DNA of 64,000 nt from a bacterium. GTDB taxonomy: Bacteria > Bacillota > Clostridia > Lachnospirales > Lachnospiraceae. The notes beneath the pieces were generated by a model. The model did no database searches. It had not been told where the DNA came from and saw nothing but the letters and a program-made list of their open reading frames with translations. Below, piece by piece: positions 16,311 to 25,171 of the stretch. Position numbers and translations under genes: made by a program. The stretch lies in assembly GCA_023663725.1 (NCBI GenBank), contig JAMPGX010000017.1:1-64000 (forward strand). The letters are read 5' to 3'. Within the stretch, counting starts at the first letter, position 1; every line of letters begins with the position of its first letter.

Positions 16311-16395
16311 AGATGCGGCATCGTGCGTAGTTCACAGTTTGCTTGATTTCTGATTGAAAGTTCGCGGGACATCTCTTCAATATAATTTACAATTT
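16311..16395 (-). pseudogene. Remnant of the start of an ICE rep-like gene
   Basis: Sequence from GATGCGGCATCGTGCG onward aligns with 11732-11786 and the region upstream, that is, the first ~18 codons of the winged-helix protein gene. The ATG position has been changed (reverse strand reads GCGAACTTT where the intact copy has an ATG) and no downstream gene body exists. The remnant begins two bases after the aldo/keto reductase stop codon. Confidence 0.75.
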
Positions 16396-16411
16396 ATTAA
16401 AAAAGTCTTAA

Positions 16412-16465
16412 AGCATGATATGTGCCGCCAAAAATATTGATTTTTGGTTCATATCATGCTATAAT
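16412..16465 (+). promoter_or_regulatory. Hairpin-embedded promoter, copy 2
   Basis: TTGATT (16437-16442) and TATAAT (16460-16465), spacer 17, inside arms AGCATGATATG (16412-16422) and CATATCATGCT (16450-16460). The inner CAAAAAT/ATTTTTG pair is also kept. It may now drive the membrane protein gene at 16596. Confidence 0.65.
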
Positions 16466-16595
16466 CAGACCAGTTTGGAGGCTGACTGCCTACACATAAT
16501 AAGGTGGGTTTAAGGTGGTTGTAAGCAAAGAAACGATAAATATGAAATGAAGATAAGATGTTGCTGCGATGATGGAGAAGCAGAGAAGGACTATA

Positions 16596-17441
16596 ATGAA
16601 CCGCAAGAAAAAAACAGGGATAGCAATTGTGTTGAGCATAATCATTTGCCTGGTAGGACTGTTAGGCAGCATTGCCGGGAGTGTGCGTTATGCTATGAGG
16701 GATGATGCCATTGATAAATTGGCAGTGGAGTGGAATCTTTCTCAGATGCAGATTACCAAGATTGCTGCGAATTTGCCGATGTCGTACTTCCTGATGTTGA
16801 TGATGGAGACTCCGGGAATCGATGAAATGGGGACAGGCAATCTGATAGATGCGGAGTATACCAGAGATTTTATCGCGCAAAAGTTGCGGGATTATCGGGA
16901 TGATCTGTTGAGAAATAATAAAAAAGGGAAGATAGAGTTCTCCGAGCTTGTTATGCTGGATGAGAGATTTCAGGAGGCTGTGAGTCAGGATTTGCACTAT
17001 AGCCTTACCGAGGCCGATCTGGAGCGCTATGAGATGATCTGGGATAATCTGGCCATATCCGAGCGAAGCATGCTGGAAAACTACCGCAGTGAGAGACCGA
17101 TATTGTTTGCGATTATCAGGGTTGTCCTATCCGGATGGTTTCTGGCGCTGGCAGCGCTGTCGGTGCTGGGCGGTGGGATTGGTATCTGGTATCTGTATGG
17201 GCGTAGCTTCCGAGGTCATGGAGTGTATGGCGTGGCGCTGATCGTCCTGGGTGTAGCGGACTGTGTGACTGCAGCGTTGTGTGGGAGTATGGCGGCGGCA
17301 TTCAATCGCATGGTGGACATACATACCAATCTGACAGAGCTGGCGCTTGCTCCTGTCAGCAATGTGCTGTGGGGAGTGGGAGCAGGGGCTGCCGTGCTGG
17401 GAGTGGCGGCTGTTGTACTCTCCCGAGCTGCAAGAAAATAG
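16596..17441 (+). CDS. Four-helix membrane protein of unknown function
   Basis: 281 residues from ATG 16596, five bases after AGAAGGA; ATG 16569 upstream lacks a site. One membrane helix lies near the N-terminus (GIAIVLSIIICLVGLLGSIAG). A helical extracytoplasmic domain of ~150 residues follows (IDEMGTGNLIDAEYTRDFIAQKLRDYRDDLL, VMLDERFQEAVSQDLHYSLTEADLERYEMI). Three helices close the C-terminal 100 residues. I do not recognise a family. It is the first gene right of the ICE remnant, may be transcribed from the remnant's promoter, and ends before a terminator. Confidence 0.7.
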   Translation: MNRKKKTGIAIVLSIIICLVGLLGSIAGSVRYAMRDDAIDKLAVEWNLSQMQITKIAANLPMSYFLMLMMETPGIDEMGTGNLIDAEYTRDFIAQKLRDYRDDLLRNNKKGKIEFSELVMLDERFQEAVSQDLHYSLTEADLERYEMIWDNLAISERSMLENYRSERPILFAIIRVVLSGWFLALAALSVLGGGIGIWYLYGRSFRGHGVYGVALIVLGVADCVTAALCGSMAAAFNRMVDIHTNLTELALAPVSNVLWGVGAGAAVLGVAAVVLSRAARK

Positions 17442-17454
17442 CGGAAAATGACAG

Positions 17455-17487
17455 GACCTCAACGATACAGACGATTGAGGTCTTTTT
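17455..17487 (+). terminator. Terminator after the membrane protein gene
   Basis: GACCTCAA and TTGAGGTC with a 12-base loop, followed by TTTTT. It separates the membrane protein gene from the antiporter gene. Confidence 0.85.
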
Positions 17488-17520
17488 GATGGATACATGC
17501 GTTTGGGAGGAGTGACAGAT

Positions 17521-18819
17521 ATGAGCGTTATGGGATTTCTCATTGTGATATTGCTTTTTATTGTGGGGATTGGATTGGTCAATGAAAGGTGGATCCATCT
17601 GCAGAGCGATATTGCACTCGTGCTTTTTTCCCTCATTATCAGTCTGGTGTTGTTGTTCGTCGGCATGCTGGCGCCGGGAGAGTCGCTTTCCGGTCCGTTG
17701 CATCAGATTGCCAGCTTTGAGTTCGAGTCCTACCTGCTGGATACAGTGCTGTGCTTTATGCTGTTTGCCGGCGCCAGCAAGGTGAATCTGCGTAAGTTCC
17801 GGCAGAATTTGAAGGTGATCAGTCTGCTTGCGCTGTTGACGACAGTGATTTCTTCTCTGCTGTATGGCGTACTGTTCTGGGCAGCTGCCAGATTGTTTCA
17901 GCTACCAGTGGATATCTGGGTATGTATTTTGCTGGGGTGTATCGTATCGCCCACGGACCCCATTGCGGCTACCGGCATATTGAATAAATTGGGGCTGTCC
18001 AAGAATGTGACGTCGGTGATTGAGAGCGAGTCGCTTTTTAATGATGGCACGGGCGTGGCGCTGTTTGTGTTCTTTCGGAGTATTGTGGGCCGTAGCGGGG
18101 GAAGTAATTTCCTGGTGGTGATGGTCAAGGAGGTAGTAGGAGCGCTGGCAGTGGCGCTGCTTGTATCCTTTGTGCTGGGCATATTGATGAAATTGACGCG
18201 GGAGCCGGTGCGACAGATACTGATCAGCGTTCTGGATGTGGCTGTCGTGTATGCAGTGTGTGAACATTTTGGCTTTTCCGGGGTGATCGCCTCGGTGGTA
18301 TGCGGCATGTATCTGGCCTATGTGATGGGGGGACAGGAGCGCAAGCGGCAGGTGTATGACAGCCACAATCTGTATGTCGATTTCTGGGATATTCTGGACA
18401 GCATATTGAATGCGGTTCTCTTCGTAATGATCGGGCTGTCGGTGATGAATGTGCATATCAGCGCCCATATAGTATATGTAGTACCGGTGGCAGTCGTGGC
18501 TGTGATCCTGTCCCGATTCGCGGGTGTGGCGTTGTCCAGCGTATTGCTGGGGAAGGGCAGGATTCCCAGCGGCTACAGTCTGATGGAGTTTGTTTCGCTG
18601 ATGACCTGGAGCGCCTTGAAGGGAGGTCTGTCTCTGGCCTTGGCTATGAGCACCAGAGAGCTTCTGAGCCAGGAGACTTATCTGATTGTACTGAACACGG
18701 CTTATGTCACAATTCTTTTTACCGTGGTGGTACAGGGATTGACTGTGAAGAACGGATATCGGATGATTGAGCGGCACAAGGCCAGACGTGTCCGCCGCCA
18801 GAGTGAAAGAGAGAGGTGA
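17521..18819 (+). CDS. CPA1-family Na+/H+ antiporter (NhaP-like)
   Basis: 432 residues, about 12 membrane helices. Family signatures are GCIVSPTDPIAATGIL and ESLFNDGTGVALFVF, where the aspartates carry cation exchange. Start ATG 17521 follows GGGAGG; an upstream in-frame ATG at 17497 lies before the ribosome site. It exchanges cytoplasmic Na+ (or K+) for H+ at the plasma membrane. It is followed after only six bases by a TrkA-like protein with nucleotide-binding domains, so that protein may gate this antiporter rather than a Trk channel. Together with the sodium-type ATP synthase signature (47471-47725), it suggests a cell that manages a Na+ gradient. Confidence 0.9.
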   Translation: MSVMGFLIVILLFIVGIGLVNERWIHLQSDIALVLFSLIISLVLLFVGMLAPGESLSGPLHQIASFEFESYLLDTVLCFMLFAGASKVNLRKFRQNLKVISLLALLTTVISSLLYGVLFWAAARLFQLPVDIWVCILLGCIVSPTDPIAATGILNKLGLSKNVTSVIESESLFNDGTGVALFVFFRSIVGRSGGSNFLVVMVKEVVGALAVALLVSFVLGILMKLTREPVRQILISVLDVAVVYAVCEHFGFSGVIASVVCGMYLAYVMGGQERKRQVYDSHNLYVDFWDILDSILNAVLFVMIGLSVMNVHISAHIVYVVPVAVVAVILSRFAGVALSSVLLGKGRIPSGYSLMEFVSLMTWSALKGGLSLALAMSTRELLSQETYLIVLNTAYVTILFTVVVQGLTVKNGYRMIERHKARRVRRQSERER

Positions 18820-18825
18820 AGACAG

Positions 18826-20202
18826 ATGAAAATTATCATTGTGGGTCTTGGACAGACAGGCACGTTATTGGCTCAGAGAACGGCAGCGGAAGGCCATGAT
18901 GTGACAGCTGTGGACTGTGACGGAGAAAGGGTAGAGAATGTGACCAACCGATATAATGTTGGCGGAGTCTGTGGCAGCGGCGCTTCCAAGGATATATTGT
19001 TGCAGGCGGGGGCTTCGACAGCAGATGTGATCATTGCGGTTTCCTCGGTGGATGAGATCAATCTGATGGCCTGTACGGTGGCCAAGGACTGCGGTACACG
19101 CTATTCGGTGGCGCAGATACATCGGCCTGAGTTATCTGCGGATCAGAACTATTTTGCTGGCACCTTTCATATCGACTATATTGTCAATCCCAAGCGGGAT
19201 ACGGCTTTGGAGATGTGCAGGCAGATCGGTATACCCGGCAGGGTGAAGGCGGATGCGTATTTCAGTGACGTGGCAACGATTATCCGCGTTAAGATGAATC
19301 AGGACATCATTTCCGGCGGAAGCATGCCGATTACTGGAATCAGGAATTTCTTTGGCACAGATATGCTGGTTGCAACTGTGATGAGAGAGGGAAAGCTGTA
19401 TATTCCCAGAGGAGACTTCGTCATCCAGGTGGGAGACGTGCTGGGCATTATTGTCGCGGATACGGCGATGGCCCAGATCATTGCGAAGCTGGGTGTTCCG
19501 CATAAGCCGGCCAGAAGGGTCATGCTCGTAGGCGGTGGAACAGTTGCGTATTATCTGGGCAAGAAGCTGCTGGAGGATAAGAAGAGCGTGCTTATTCTGG
19601 AAAAGGACTCAAAGCGCTGCGTGGAGCTGTCACGGCTTCTGCCGCAGGCACAGATCAGCTATGCGGACGGAACGGATGCAGATGTGCTGTTGGAGGAGGG
19701 AATGAAAAAGGCAGATGTATGTGTGTCTCTGACAGGCAGCGACGACACTAATCTGGTGGTATCTCTGTTTGCCTGGTCCTGTGGCGTGGAATCTGTAGTC
19801 ACCCGCGTCAATGCCACAGCCTATGAGAAGCTGCTGAATAAGGTCAATATGGATGTTGCTCTCTCTCCGGCGGCTATCTCCGCAGACCGGATCATGGGAT
19901 TCGTCAAAAATGTTACTGTCCACAATGCAAAGGGCAATGATATTCAATGCCTGTACCAGTTGGCAGGAGGGCTGGCGGAGGCCATAGAATTCATTGCCTA
20001 TGAGAACTGCGGTAAGCTGGAGATCCCCTTCAAGCAGCCGGAGTTCAAGTTAAAGAAGGATATTCTGGTCGCCATGATTATACGCGGCGGGGAGGTCATC
20101 ATTCCGGACGGCAACAGCTCCATTCAGTCTGGGGACCGCGTGGTCGTCATCAGTAAGAGAGGGCATGGCCTGAATACATTAAACGATATCTTCCGGCCGT
20201 AG
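18826..20202 (+). CDS. trkA: TrkA-type K+ uptake regulator (two RCK units)
   Basis: 458 residues made of two tandem units, each an NAD-binding Rossmann (RCK_N) plus an RCK_C domain. The first nucleotide loop is IIIVGLGQTGTLLA at the N-terminus and the second is VMLVGGGTVAYYLGKK near residue 228. The length matches canonical TrkA. No TrkH or KtrB channel gene is beside it. The upstream neighbour is the CPA1 antiporter, six bases away, so an antiporter-regulating role is possible. The last 24 bases overlap the 3' end of the convergent sirtuin gene. Confidence 0.88.
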   Translation: MKIIIVGLGQTGTLLAQRTAAEGHDVTAVDCDGERVENVTNRYNVGGVCGSGASKDILLQAGASTADVIIAVSSVDEINLMACTVAKDCGTRYSVAQIHRPELSADQNYFAGTFHIDYIVNPKRDTALEMCRQIGIPGRVKADAYFSDVATIIRVKMNQDIISGGSMPITGIRNFFGTDMLVATVMREGKLYIPRGDFVIQVGDVLGIIVADTAMAQIIAKLGVPHKPARRVMLVGGGTVAYYLGKKLLEDKKSVLILEKDSKRCVELSRLLPQAQISYADGTDADVLLEEGMKKADVCVSLTGSDDTNLVVSLFAWSCGVESVVTRVNATAYEKLLNKVNMDVALSPAAISADRIMGFVKNVTVHNAKGNDIQCLYQLAGGLAEAIEFIAYENCGKLEIPFKQPEFKLKKDILVAMIIRGGEVIIPDGNSSIQSGDRVVVISKRGHGLNTLNDIFRP

Positions 20203-20928
20203 GATATCCTCCAGGGCGCTAAACACCTGTCCAATGGGTTCCTGGATACACAGGCTCGCATAGCGGTCTCTGGGCGTGGGGGACATATTGATGACGATCA
20301 AATGGTCTCCCTGAAAATAGTCGATCAGTCCCGCCGCCGGATAGACGGCCAGAGAGGTGCCGCCGATGATCAGCACATTCGCCTGACGGATGGCGCTGAC
20401 AGCGCCGCTGAGCGTATCCTGGTCCAGCCCCTCCTCATAGAGTACCACATCGGGTTTGATCGAGCCATCGCACTTGCTGCAGCGAGGGACACCCTCTGAC
20501 TCCATGATATACGGAAGATCATAGAAGGCATGGCAGCATTCACAGTAGTTGCGAAGCACGGAGCCGTGGAGCTCGTAGACCTTGCGGCTTCCCGCCGCCT
20601 GGTGCAGGCCGTCGATGTTCTGCGTGATGACGGCGTCCAGCTTGCCAAGCTCCTCCAGGCGGGCCAGCATCCGGTGCGCCATATTGGGTTTGGCGTCTGG
20701 AAAGAGCATCTTGTTGCGGTAGAAGCGGTAGAACTCCGCGGGATTCCTGCGGTAGAAGCTGTGGCTTAAGATGGTTTCCGGAGGGTAGTCATACTGTTGA
20801 TTGTACAGTCCGTCCACGCTGCGGAAGTCCGGTATTCCGCTCTCCGTAGATACGCCGGCGCCGCCAAAAAAGACGATGTGTTTATTCTCTCTGATAATCT
20901 GGACAAAAGTGTTGATTTCTTTTGACAT
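20179..20928 (-). CDS. cobB: Sir2-family NAD-dependent protein deacylase
   Basis: 249 residues. The NAD loop is GGAGVSTESGIPDFRS (residues 22-37). TQNIDGLH (102-109), the catalytic His121 in YELHGSV and the GTSLAVYPAAGL loop are present. Zinc cysteines Cys129, Cys132, Cys150 and Cys153 follow the usual two CxxC pairs. It removes acyl groups from lysines using NAD. The ATG at 20928 follows GGGAGC. It is convergent with trkA and their coding ends overlap by 24 bases, which leaves no room for separate terminators. Confidence 0.93.
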   Translation of the reverse strand: MSKEINTFVQIIRENKHIVFFGGAGVSTESGIPDFRSVDGLYNQQYDYPPETILSHSFYRRNPAEFYRFYRNKMLFPDAKPNMAHRMLARLEELGKLDAVITQNIDGLHQAAGSRKVYELHGSVLRNYCECCHAFYDLPYIMESEGVPRCSKCDGSIKPDVVLYEEGLDQDTLSGAVSAIRQANVLIIGGTSLAVYPAAGLIDYFQGDHLIVINMSPTPRDRYASLCIQEPIGQVFSALEDILRPEDIV

Positions 20929-20963
20929 ATGAATGCTGCTCCCTTCTGAAGTGATATTACATT

Positions 20964-21182
20964 GGACGATTGTGAAAGCCGGTTACTTTGCGAGTGTCAT
21001 TGTACACATTGTATATTCCAACGCGGACACGCTCTCGCTTCGTTCTCACTGTAGCGGTACTAAGCTCGTGCCGAATAAATTCGGCAAACCTCGCTAAGTA
21101 CCGACAGTTCGAAAGAGTCCGCTTATGGAATATACAATATACACAATTCGGTACTGGCAATAAAGGGTTTCGCAATTGTCTG
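20964..21182. repeat. Palindromic intergenic repeat element, copy 1
   Basis: About 220 bases with long, imperfect inverted ends. The 5' arm at 20999-21020 contains TGTATATTCCA and the 3' arm at 21126-21147 contains TGGAATATACA. The tips read GACGATTGTGAAA and TTTCGCAATTGTC. The middle has a conserved part (CTCTCGCTTCGTTCTCAC, GTAGCGGTACTAAGCTCGTG) and a small hairpin, GCCGAAT-AA-ATTCGGC (21070-21085). A second copy lies at 32475-32675. No protein-coding potential is evident. A third tip-like piece, GGCGATTGTGAAAG, follows at 21198-21211. The element fills most of the 388-base gap between the sirtuin and glgD genes. Confidence 0.75.
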
Positions 21183-21247
21183 TGATAATGCATTTAGGCG
21201 ATTGTGAAAGTAGCTGGCTTTCTCAATAGTTTCCAGCTAGCATTGCG

Positions 21248-21288
21248 GAAAAAGCAGCCCAGGCAGGGCAGATGATGCCTTGCCTGGG
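21248..21288 (-). terminator. Terminator of the glgC-glgD operon
   Basis: On the minus strand CCCAGGCA and TGCCTGGG (21258-21288) form a stem, followed by CTGCTTTTT. It lies ~30 bases after the glgD stop. Confidence 0.75.
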
Positions 21289-21316
21289 CCTGTTATTGCA
21301 GATATTGTCAGTAGCT

Positions 21317-22468
21317 CTATATCTCCTTATAGGCAGGGACAAAGATCGGGAAGTTATCATTGCCCTTCAGCTCCTTGCCACTGGAGACGGTTACTTCCTT
21401 GTCTGTGATGATGTATTCCATATCCACATTATCCATAATCGTGGTGTCCTGCATCAGAATGCAATTCTTGACTACGGAACCGCGTCCCACCTTGACTCCG
21501 CGGAACAGGACACAATTTTCTACCTCGCCTTCAATGACACAACCGTCAGCTAACATTGAGTTCTTTACCTTGGACTTTCCGATATAGCGTGTCGGGTTGT
21601 CGTCGCGAACTCTGGTATAGATGGGAGAGCGATCAAAGAGCGCGCTCAGGTTCTCGTCCTGCAACAGCCGCATATTTTCATAGAAATAGCTGTTCTTGTC
21701 GCTGATACGGGCCGTGTATCCGGTGTACTCGTAGCCGCATACAGCCAGTGTTCCCAGTTGGGGAGCCAGGATATCGCGCTCAAAATAGCTGAAGCCATGA
21801 GCGTAGGCGGCTGCAATTTGTTCAATCAACAGTTCCCTGTCAATTAAGTACATATTCATGGAGTAGTTCTGTGGACCGAAATCCTTGGGATTGGTCTTGA
21901 TCTGGGTCACTCGGCTACTCTGCGAATCCAGCTGCAGCGTATAATACAGATCGCTGGTCAAGGTGGGTTGCAGATTCATGAAGCTGTCAGGGATGACTTC
22001 CTTTTTATAAGCGATAGTCACATCTGCGCCGTTGTTTATATGCGCGTCAATCATGGCGTTAAAGTCAAAGTTAGCCACGATGTTGGCATCGGAGATAATC
22101 ACATATTTCTCTCGCTGCAGCTTCAAGAACTCCAGAATGCTGGCCAGCGCCTCCACACGCCCATTGTATACCTTGACTGTCTTCTCCGCAAAGGGAGGGA
22201 CAATGTTGAGGCCGCCGTTTTTGCGCGTCAAATCCCACTCGCGTCCGGAGCCTAAGTGACGCATCAGAGAGCGGTAGTTTTTGCGTACGATCACGGAGAC
22301 ATTGTCAATGCCGCAGTTCACCATGCTGGATAAGATAAAGTCAATCATGCGGTAACGGCTTGCAAAGGGAATGGAAGCCATCAGGCGTTCGCTGACCAGT
22401 TCAGGAACCTGATTGTCATAGCTGTTGGGGAAAATGATACCCAGGGCATCTTGATTCGTATTTACCAT
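21317..22468 (-). CDS. glgD: GlgD-type ADP-glucose pyrophosphorylase regulatory subunit
   Basis: 383 residues. The N-terminal nucleotidyltransferase fold is recognisable ([36 protein letters not shown]), but the usual GGxGxRL nucleotide loop is replaced by [10 protein letters not shown], as in the non-catalytic GlgD paralogue of Firmicutes. A left-handed beta-helix follows ([38 protein letters not shown]). It pairs with GlgC to form the enzyme that makes ADP-glucose for glycogen. The start overlaps the glgC stop in ATGGTAA, so both are translated from one message. Confidence 0.93.
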   Translation of the reverse strand: MVNTNQDALGIIFPNSYDNQVPELVSERLMASIPFASRYRMIDFILSSMVNCGIDNVSVIVRKNYRSLMRHLGSGREWDLTRKNGGLNIVPPFAEKTVKVYNGRVEALASILEFLKLQREKYVIISDANIVANFDFNAMIDAHINNGADVTIAYKKEVIPDSFMNLQPTLTSDLYYTLQLDSQSSRVTQIKTNPKDFGPQNYSMNMYLIDRELLIEQIAAAYAHGFSYFERDILAPQLGTLAVCGYEYTGYTARISDKNSYFYENMRLLQDENLSALFDRSPIYTRVRDDNPTRYIGKSKVKNSMLADGCVIEGEVENCVLFRGVKVGRGSVVKNCILMQDTTIMDNVDMEYIITDKEVTVSSGKELKGNDNFPIFVPAYKEI

Positions 22469-23670
22469 TGTGATTCACCATCCTTTACATCATTTTCGAC
22501 CATGGCTTTAGGGCCGATCAGGGCTCTTGAGCCGATGTGTATGCCGGGGCCAACGGTGGCTACGCCATTTTCGTCCCCGTCAGGCATGGCACCCACTACG
22601 GCATTGAAACCTATCTCCGCATTTTCTGCTACAATACAATGTTTCACAGTAGCGCCAGCGTGAATTACGCTACCGCCCATCACTACGGCATCCTCCACAG
22701 TAGCGCCGGCTTCCACCTTCACGCCCGCGAAGAGAATCGAGTGCTTCACATGGCCATTGATACGGCAGCCGTCTGTGATCATGGAATTTTCCACCACGGC
22801 GTTGGAGCCGATCTTGTGTCCGGTCATACCGCTGTTGCGGCTGTATATTTTCCAGCTCTCATCAAAGAGATTGATGCCGGAGGTCTCGGGATCCATAATC
22901 TCCATATTGGCTTCCCAGAGAGAGGAGATGGTTCCCACATCCTTCCAATAGCCGCTGAAATGGTAGGCATACATCTGACGGCCATCCCGCAACAGATTGG
23001 GAATGATGTTATTGCCGAAGTCGTTGGAGGAATTGGGATCAGCTTCATCCTCAATTAGGTATTTTTCCAGCACATCCCTGTTAAAGATATAGATGCCCAT
23101 AGATGCCAGATTGGATTTGGGATTCTTGGGCTTCTCCTGGAATTCCGTTATCTTGTCATTTTCGTCTGCTACCATCAGACCAAAGCGGGACGCTTCGTCC
23201 CAGGGGACCTCCATGACAGCCACGCTGAATTCAGCGCCCTTCTCCTTGTGAAACTGTAGAAAATCATTGTAGTCCTGTTTGCAGATCTGGTCTCCGGACA
23301 GGATAATGACGTATTCCGGATCATATCGTTTGATGAAGGAAAGGTTCTGATAGATCGCATTTGCTGTTCCCTTATACCAGGCGGAACCTTGCGCCTGCTG
23401 ATAAGGAGGCAACACATGGACGCCTCCGTAGAGACGATCCAGATCCCAGGGCTGTCCGTTACCGATATATTCATTCAATACCAGAGGCTGGTACTGGGTC
23501 AGTATACCAACGGTGTCAATGCCTGAGTTGACGCAGTTAGATAGGGGGAAGTCGATGATTCGGTACTTTCCGCCAAAAGGAACTGCAGGTTTAGCCAGCT
23601 TTTGAGTCAGAGCATACAGTCTGGAACCTTGTCCGCCGGCCAGAATCATTGCAATCATTTCTTTTGCCAT
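22462..23670 (-). CDS. glgC: Glucose-1-phosphate adenylyltransferase, catalytic subunit
   Basis: 402 residues from ATG 23670, six bases after AAAGGAGA. The nucleotide loop is [40 protein letters not shown], complete with the GGxGxRL motif and the catalytic arginine. [13 protein letters not shown] binds Mg2+ and FQEKPKNP binds the sugar phosphate. A C-terminal beta-helix closes the protein. It makes ADP-glucose from ATP and glucose-1-phosphate. First gene of a glgC-glgD operon; glycogen synthase is not in view. Confidence 0.95.
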   Translation of the reverse strand: MAKEMIAMILAGGQGSRLYALTQKLAKPAVPFGGKYRIIDFPLSNCVNSGIDTVGILTQYQPLVLNEYIGNGQPWDLDRLYGGVHVLPPYQQAQGSAWYKGTANAIYQNLSFIKRYDPEYVIILSGDQICKQDYNDFLQFHKEKGAEFSVAVMEVPWDEASRFGLMVADENDKITEFQEKPKNPKSNLASMGIYIFNRDVLEKYLIEDEADPNSSNDFGNNIIPNLLRDGRQMYAYHFSGYWKDVGTISSLWEANMEIMDPETSGINLFDESWKIYSRNSGMTGHKIGSNAVVENSMITDGCRINGHVKHSILFAGVKVEAGATVEDAVVMGGSVIHAGATVKHCIVAENAEIGFNAVVGAMPDGDENGVATVGPGIHIGSRALIGPKAMVENDVKDGESQW

Positions 23671-23903
23671 ACAGATTCTCCTTTTAGATATTTTTAGTAT
23701 AAATTGCATACTATATTTTGTTATATTCTATCATTTCTGGATAATATATACAAGTACTTATTCAAAAAACAGCAGGTGTTATGTATGTGTATTGCGCTGA
23801 TACGCTTTCGGGAGTCAAAGTAATCTCCACGATCGGGGAGGGGGATGAGGGAAGCAGCCAGATCCAATCATAAAAACTTAAGAATTGTTAAGCGCTTCAA
23901 CGG

Positions 23904-23932
23904 TTGAGACGATCCGGTTTTTCTGATATAGT
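23904..23932 (+). promoter_or_regulatory. Promoter of the YdcF-like gene
   Basis: TTGAGA (23904-23909) and TATAGT (23927-23932), spacer 17. A cre-like TTAAGCGCTTCAA (23888-23900) lies directly upstream, which would suit catabolite control. The ~240-base gap between glgC and this gene also holds an AT-rich divergent promoter region for glgC that I cannot pin down. Confidence 0.65.
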
Positions 23933-23955
23933 AGAAAATATGGGAGGATATGCTT

Positions 23956-24795
23956 ATGCGCAGGAGAAAGAGGGAAGGATTGATTCCCGTTCATAAGACC
24001 AAAAGAGTGATCTATGTTTATCGGCGGGGCAAAAATCATCCGGCAAGTGTGAAGGCCGGATGGATTCTGGCTATACTGGGGATGTTATGCCTGCTGTATT
24101 GTCTGTTTATTCTACTATTCGTGGGCTTTGGCACATGGTTTTTCCTGATTTGGGCATTGGGAGGTCTGATTCTGACAGGGTGGGGTTATCTGCTGATCAA
24201 GCAGATCACGAGAGAGCTTCCCAGATGGGTCAAGATTGGCTGGGTGGTGTTGGCCGGACTGGGCATAGCGGCATTGGTGACGGTGGAGAGCTTGATCTTT
24301 ACGGAGTTCGGCGCCAGGCCCCAGCCGGGGGCGGATTACTGCATCATTCTGGGAGCCCAGATGAAGCCAAGCGGCCCCAGCGATGTGCTGAAGCGCCGCC
24401 TGGACCGGGCGCGGGAATACCTGTTGGAGAATCCGCAGACGCTGGTCGTCGTATCCGGCTGTCAGGGCAGCGATGAGCCGGTGAGCGAGGCCAGAGGGAT
24501 GTACGATTATCTGGTGATGGCGGGGATTGCTCCAGAGCGCATTCTGCTGGAGGAGGAATCCCGCAATACCTGTGAAAACTTGGAATTCAGCGGCAGGCTG
24601 TTGGATCGCAAGGAGCATAGGGTGGTCCTGGTGACGAACAATTTCCATATGTATCGGGCGCTGCGCCTGGCGGAGGGCAGCGGCTATGAGCATGTGGAGG
24701 GCTTTGCCGCGAGCTCTTATCCCCTGATGTTACCCAACAATCTGCTTCGGGAGTTTTTGGGTGTAGTCAAGGATTTTATGGCGGGACATTTTTAG
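23956..24795 (+). CDS. YdcF/SanA-like DUF218 membrane protein
   Basis: 279 residues. The start chosen is ATG 23956, eight bases after GGGAGG; ATG 23950 is too close to the site. A basic N-terminus is followed by three to four membrane helices (~35-125), then a DUF218 domain with DYCIILGAQMKPSGPSDVLKRRLDRAREYL, VVVSGCQGSDEPVSEARGMYDYL, ILLEEESRNTCENLEFS and VVLVTNNFHMYRALRLA. This domain occurs in YdcF, SanA and VanZ-like proteins and is linked to envelope biology; its reaction is not established. It is monocistronic or leads into the DUF951 gene. Confidence 0.85.
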   Translation: MRRRKREGLIPVHKTKRVIYVYRRGKNHPASVKAGWILAILGMLCLLYCLFILLFVGFGTWFFLIWALGGLILTGWGYLLIKQITRELPRWVKIGWVVLAGLGIAALVTVESLIFTEFGARPQPGADYCIILGAQMKPSGPSDVLKRRLDRAREYLLENPQTLVVVSGCQGSDEPVSEARGMYDYLVMAGIAPERILLEEESRNTCENLEFSGRLLDRKEHRVVLVTNNFHMYRALRLAEGSGYEHVEGFAASSYPLMLPNNLLREFLGVVKDFMAGHF

Positions 24796-24840
24796 GGCAG
24801 GCGGCCCGTAAAATATTAGGATAGGAAAGAGGCGTGTGTG

Positions 24841-25023
24841 ATGGAGATCAATGTGGGAGATGTTCTGAGATTGAAGAAACAGCATCCCTGCGGCGGCAGG
24901 GAGTGGGAGGTGCTTCGAGTGGGAGCGGATTTTCGGCTGAAATGTCTGGGATGCGGTCATCAGATTATGATTGCGAGAAGACTTCTGGAGAAAAATATCA
25001 GGGAGATTGTTCAGGGAGATTGA
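24841..25023 (+). CDS. DUF951 small protein
   Basis: 60 residues: a basic, small beta-barrel-like protein with HPCGGREWEVLRVGADFRLKCLGCGHQIMIARRLLEKNIREIV. The Cys residues in KCLGCGHQ may bind metal. DUF951 genes are often next to rpsF, ssb and rpsR in Firmicutes, as here. AAAGAGG lies nine bases before the ATG at 24841; a GTG one codon earlier is also possible. Function unknown, possibly nucleic-acid binding. Confidence 0.8.
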   Translation: MEINVGDVLRLKKQHPCGGREWEVLRVGADFRLKCLGCGHQIMIARRLLEKNIREIVQGD

Positions 25024-25070
25024 CTGGCGCGGAATACAGCAAAAAAATGTAGAAAAGATGAAGTAAGTGC

Positions 25071-25099
25071 TTGATTTTCACAGACCGGTATGCTAATAT
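25071..25099 (+). promoter_or_regulatory. Promoter of the rpsF-ssb-rpsR operon
   Basis: TTGATT (25071-25076) and TAATAT (25094-25099), spacer 17. The ~65-base leader that follows has GC-rich inverted repeats (CTCCC/GGGAG; GGTC/GACC) just before AAGGAGG. These could serve S6:S18 autoregulation, but I cannot match the published leader motif with certainty. Confidence 0.6.
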
Positions 25100-25171
25100 A
25101 GATAGCTGTGATATATTAATTCCTTGCTCCCGGGAGGTCGGGGGCCAGAGACCAGAAGGAGGTAACTATTA

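Larger units (their letters stand above)
16311..16523. repeat. Duplicated ICE segment, copy 2 (diverged)
   Basis: The partner of 11732-11944. It keeps the hairpin, the promoter with TTGATT/TATAAT spacing of 17, and the two TAAGGTGG repeats, but has lost the rep start codon and the tRNA-like gene. After ~16523 similarity ends and the sequence leads into a core-type membrane protein gene. It marks an old ICE end or a second, mostly deleted element. Confidence 0.8.

Noticed and set aside
20179..20202. A frameshift or wrong stop at the trkA and sirtuin overlap
   Set aside because: Both proteins are full length and end naturally; a 24-base convergent overlap is acceptable.
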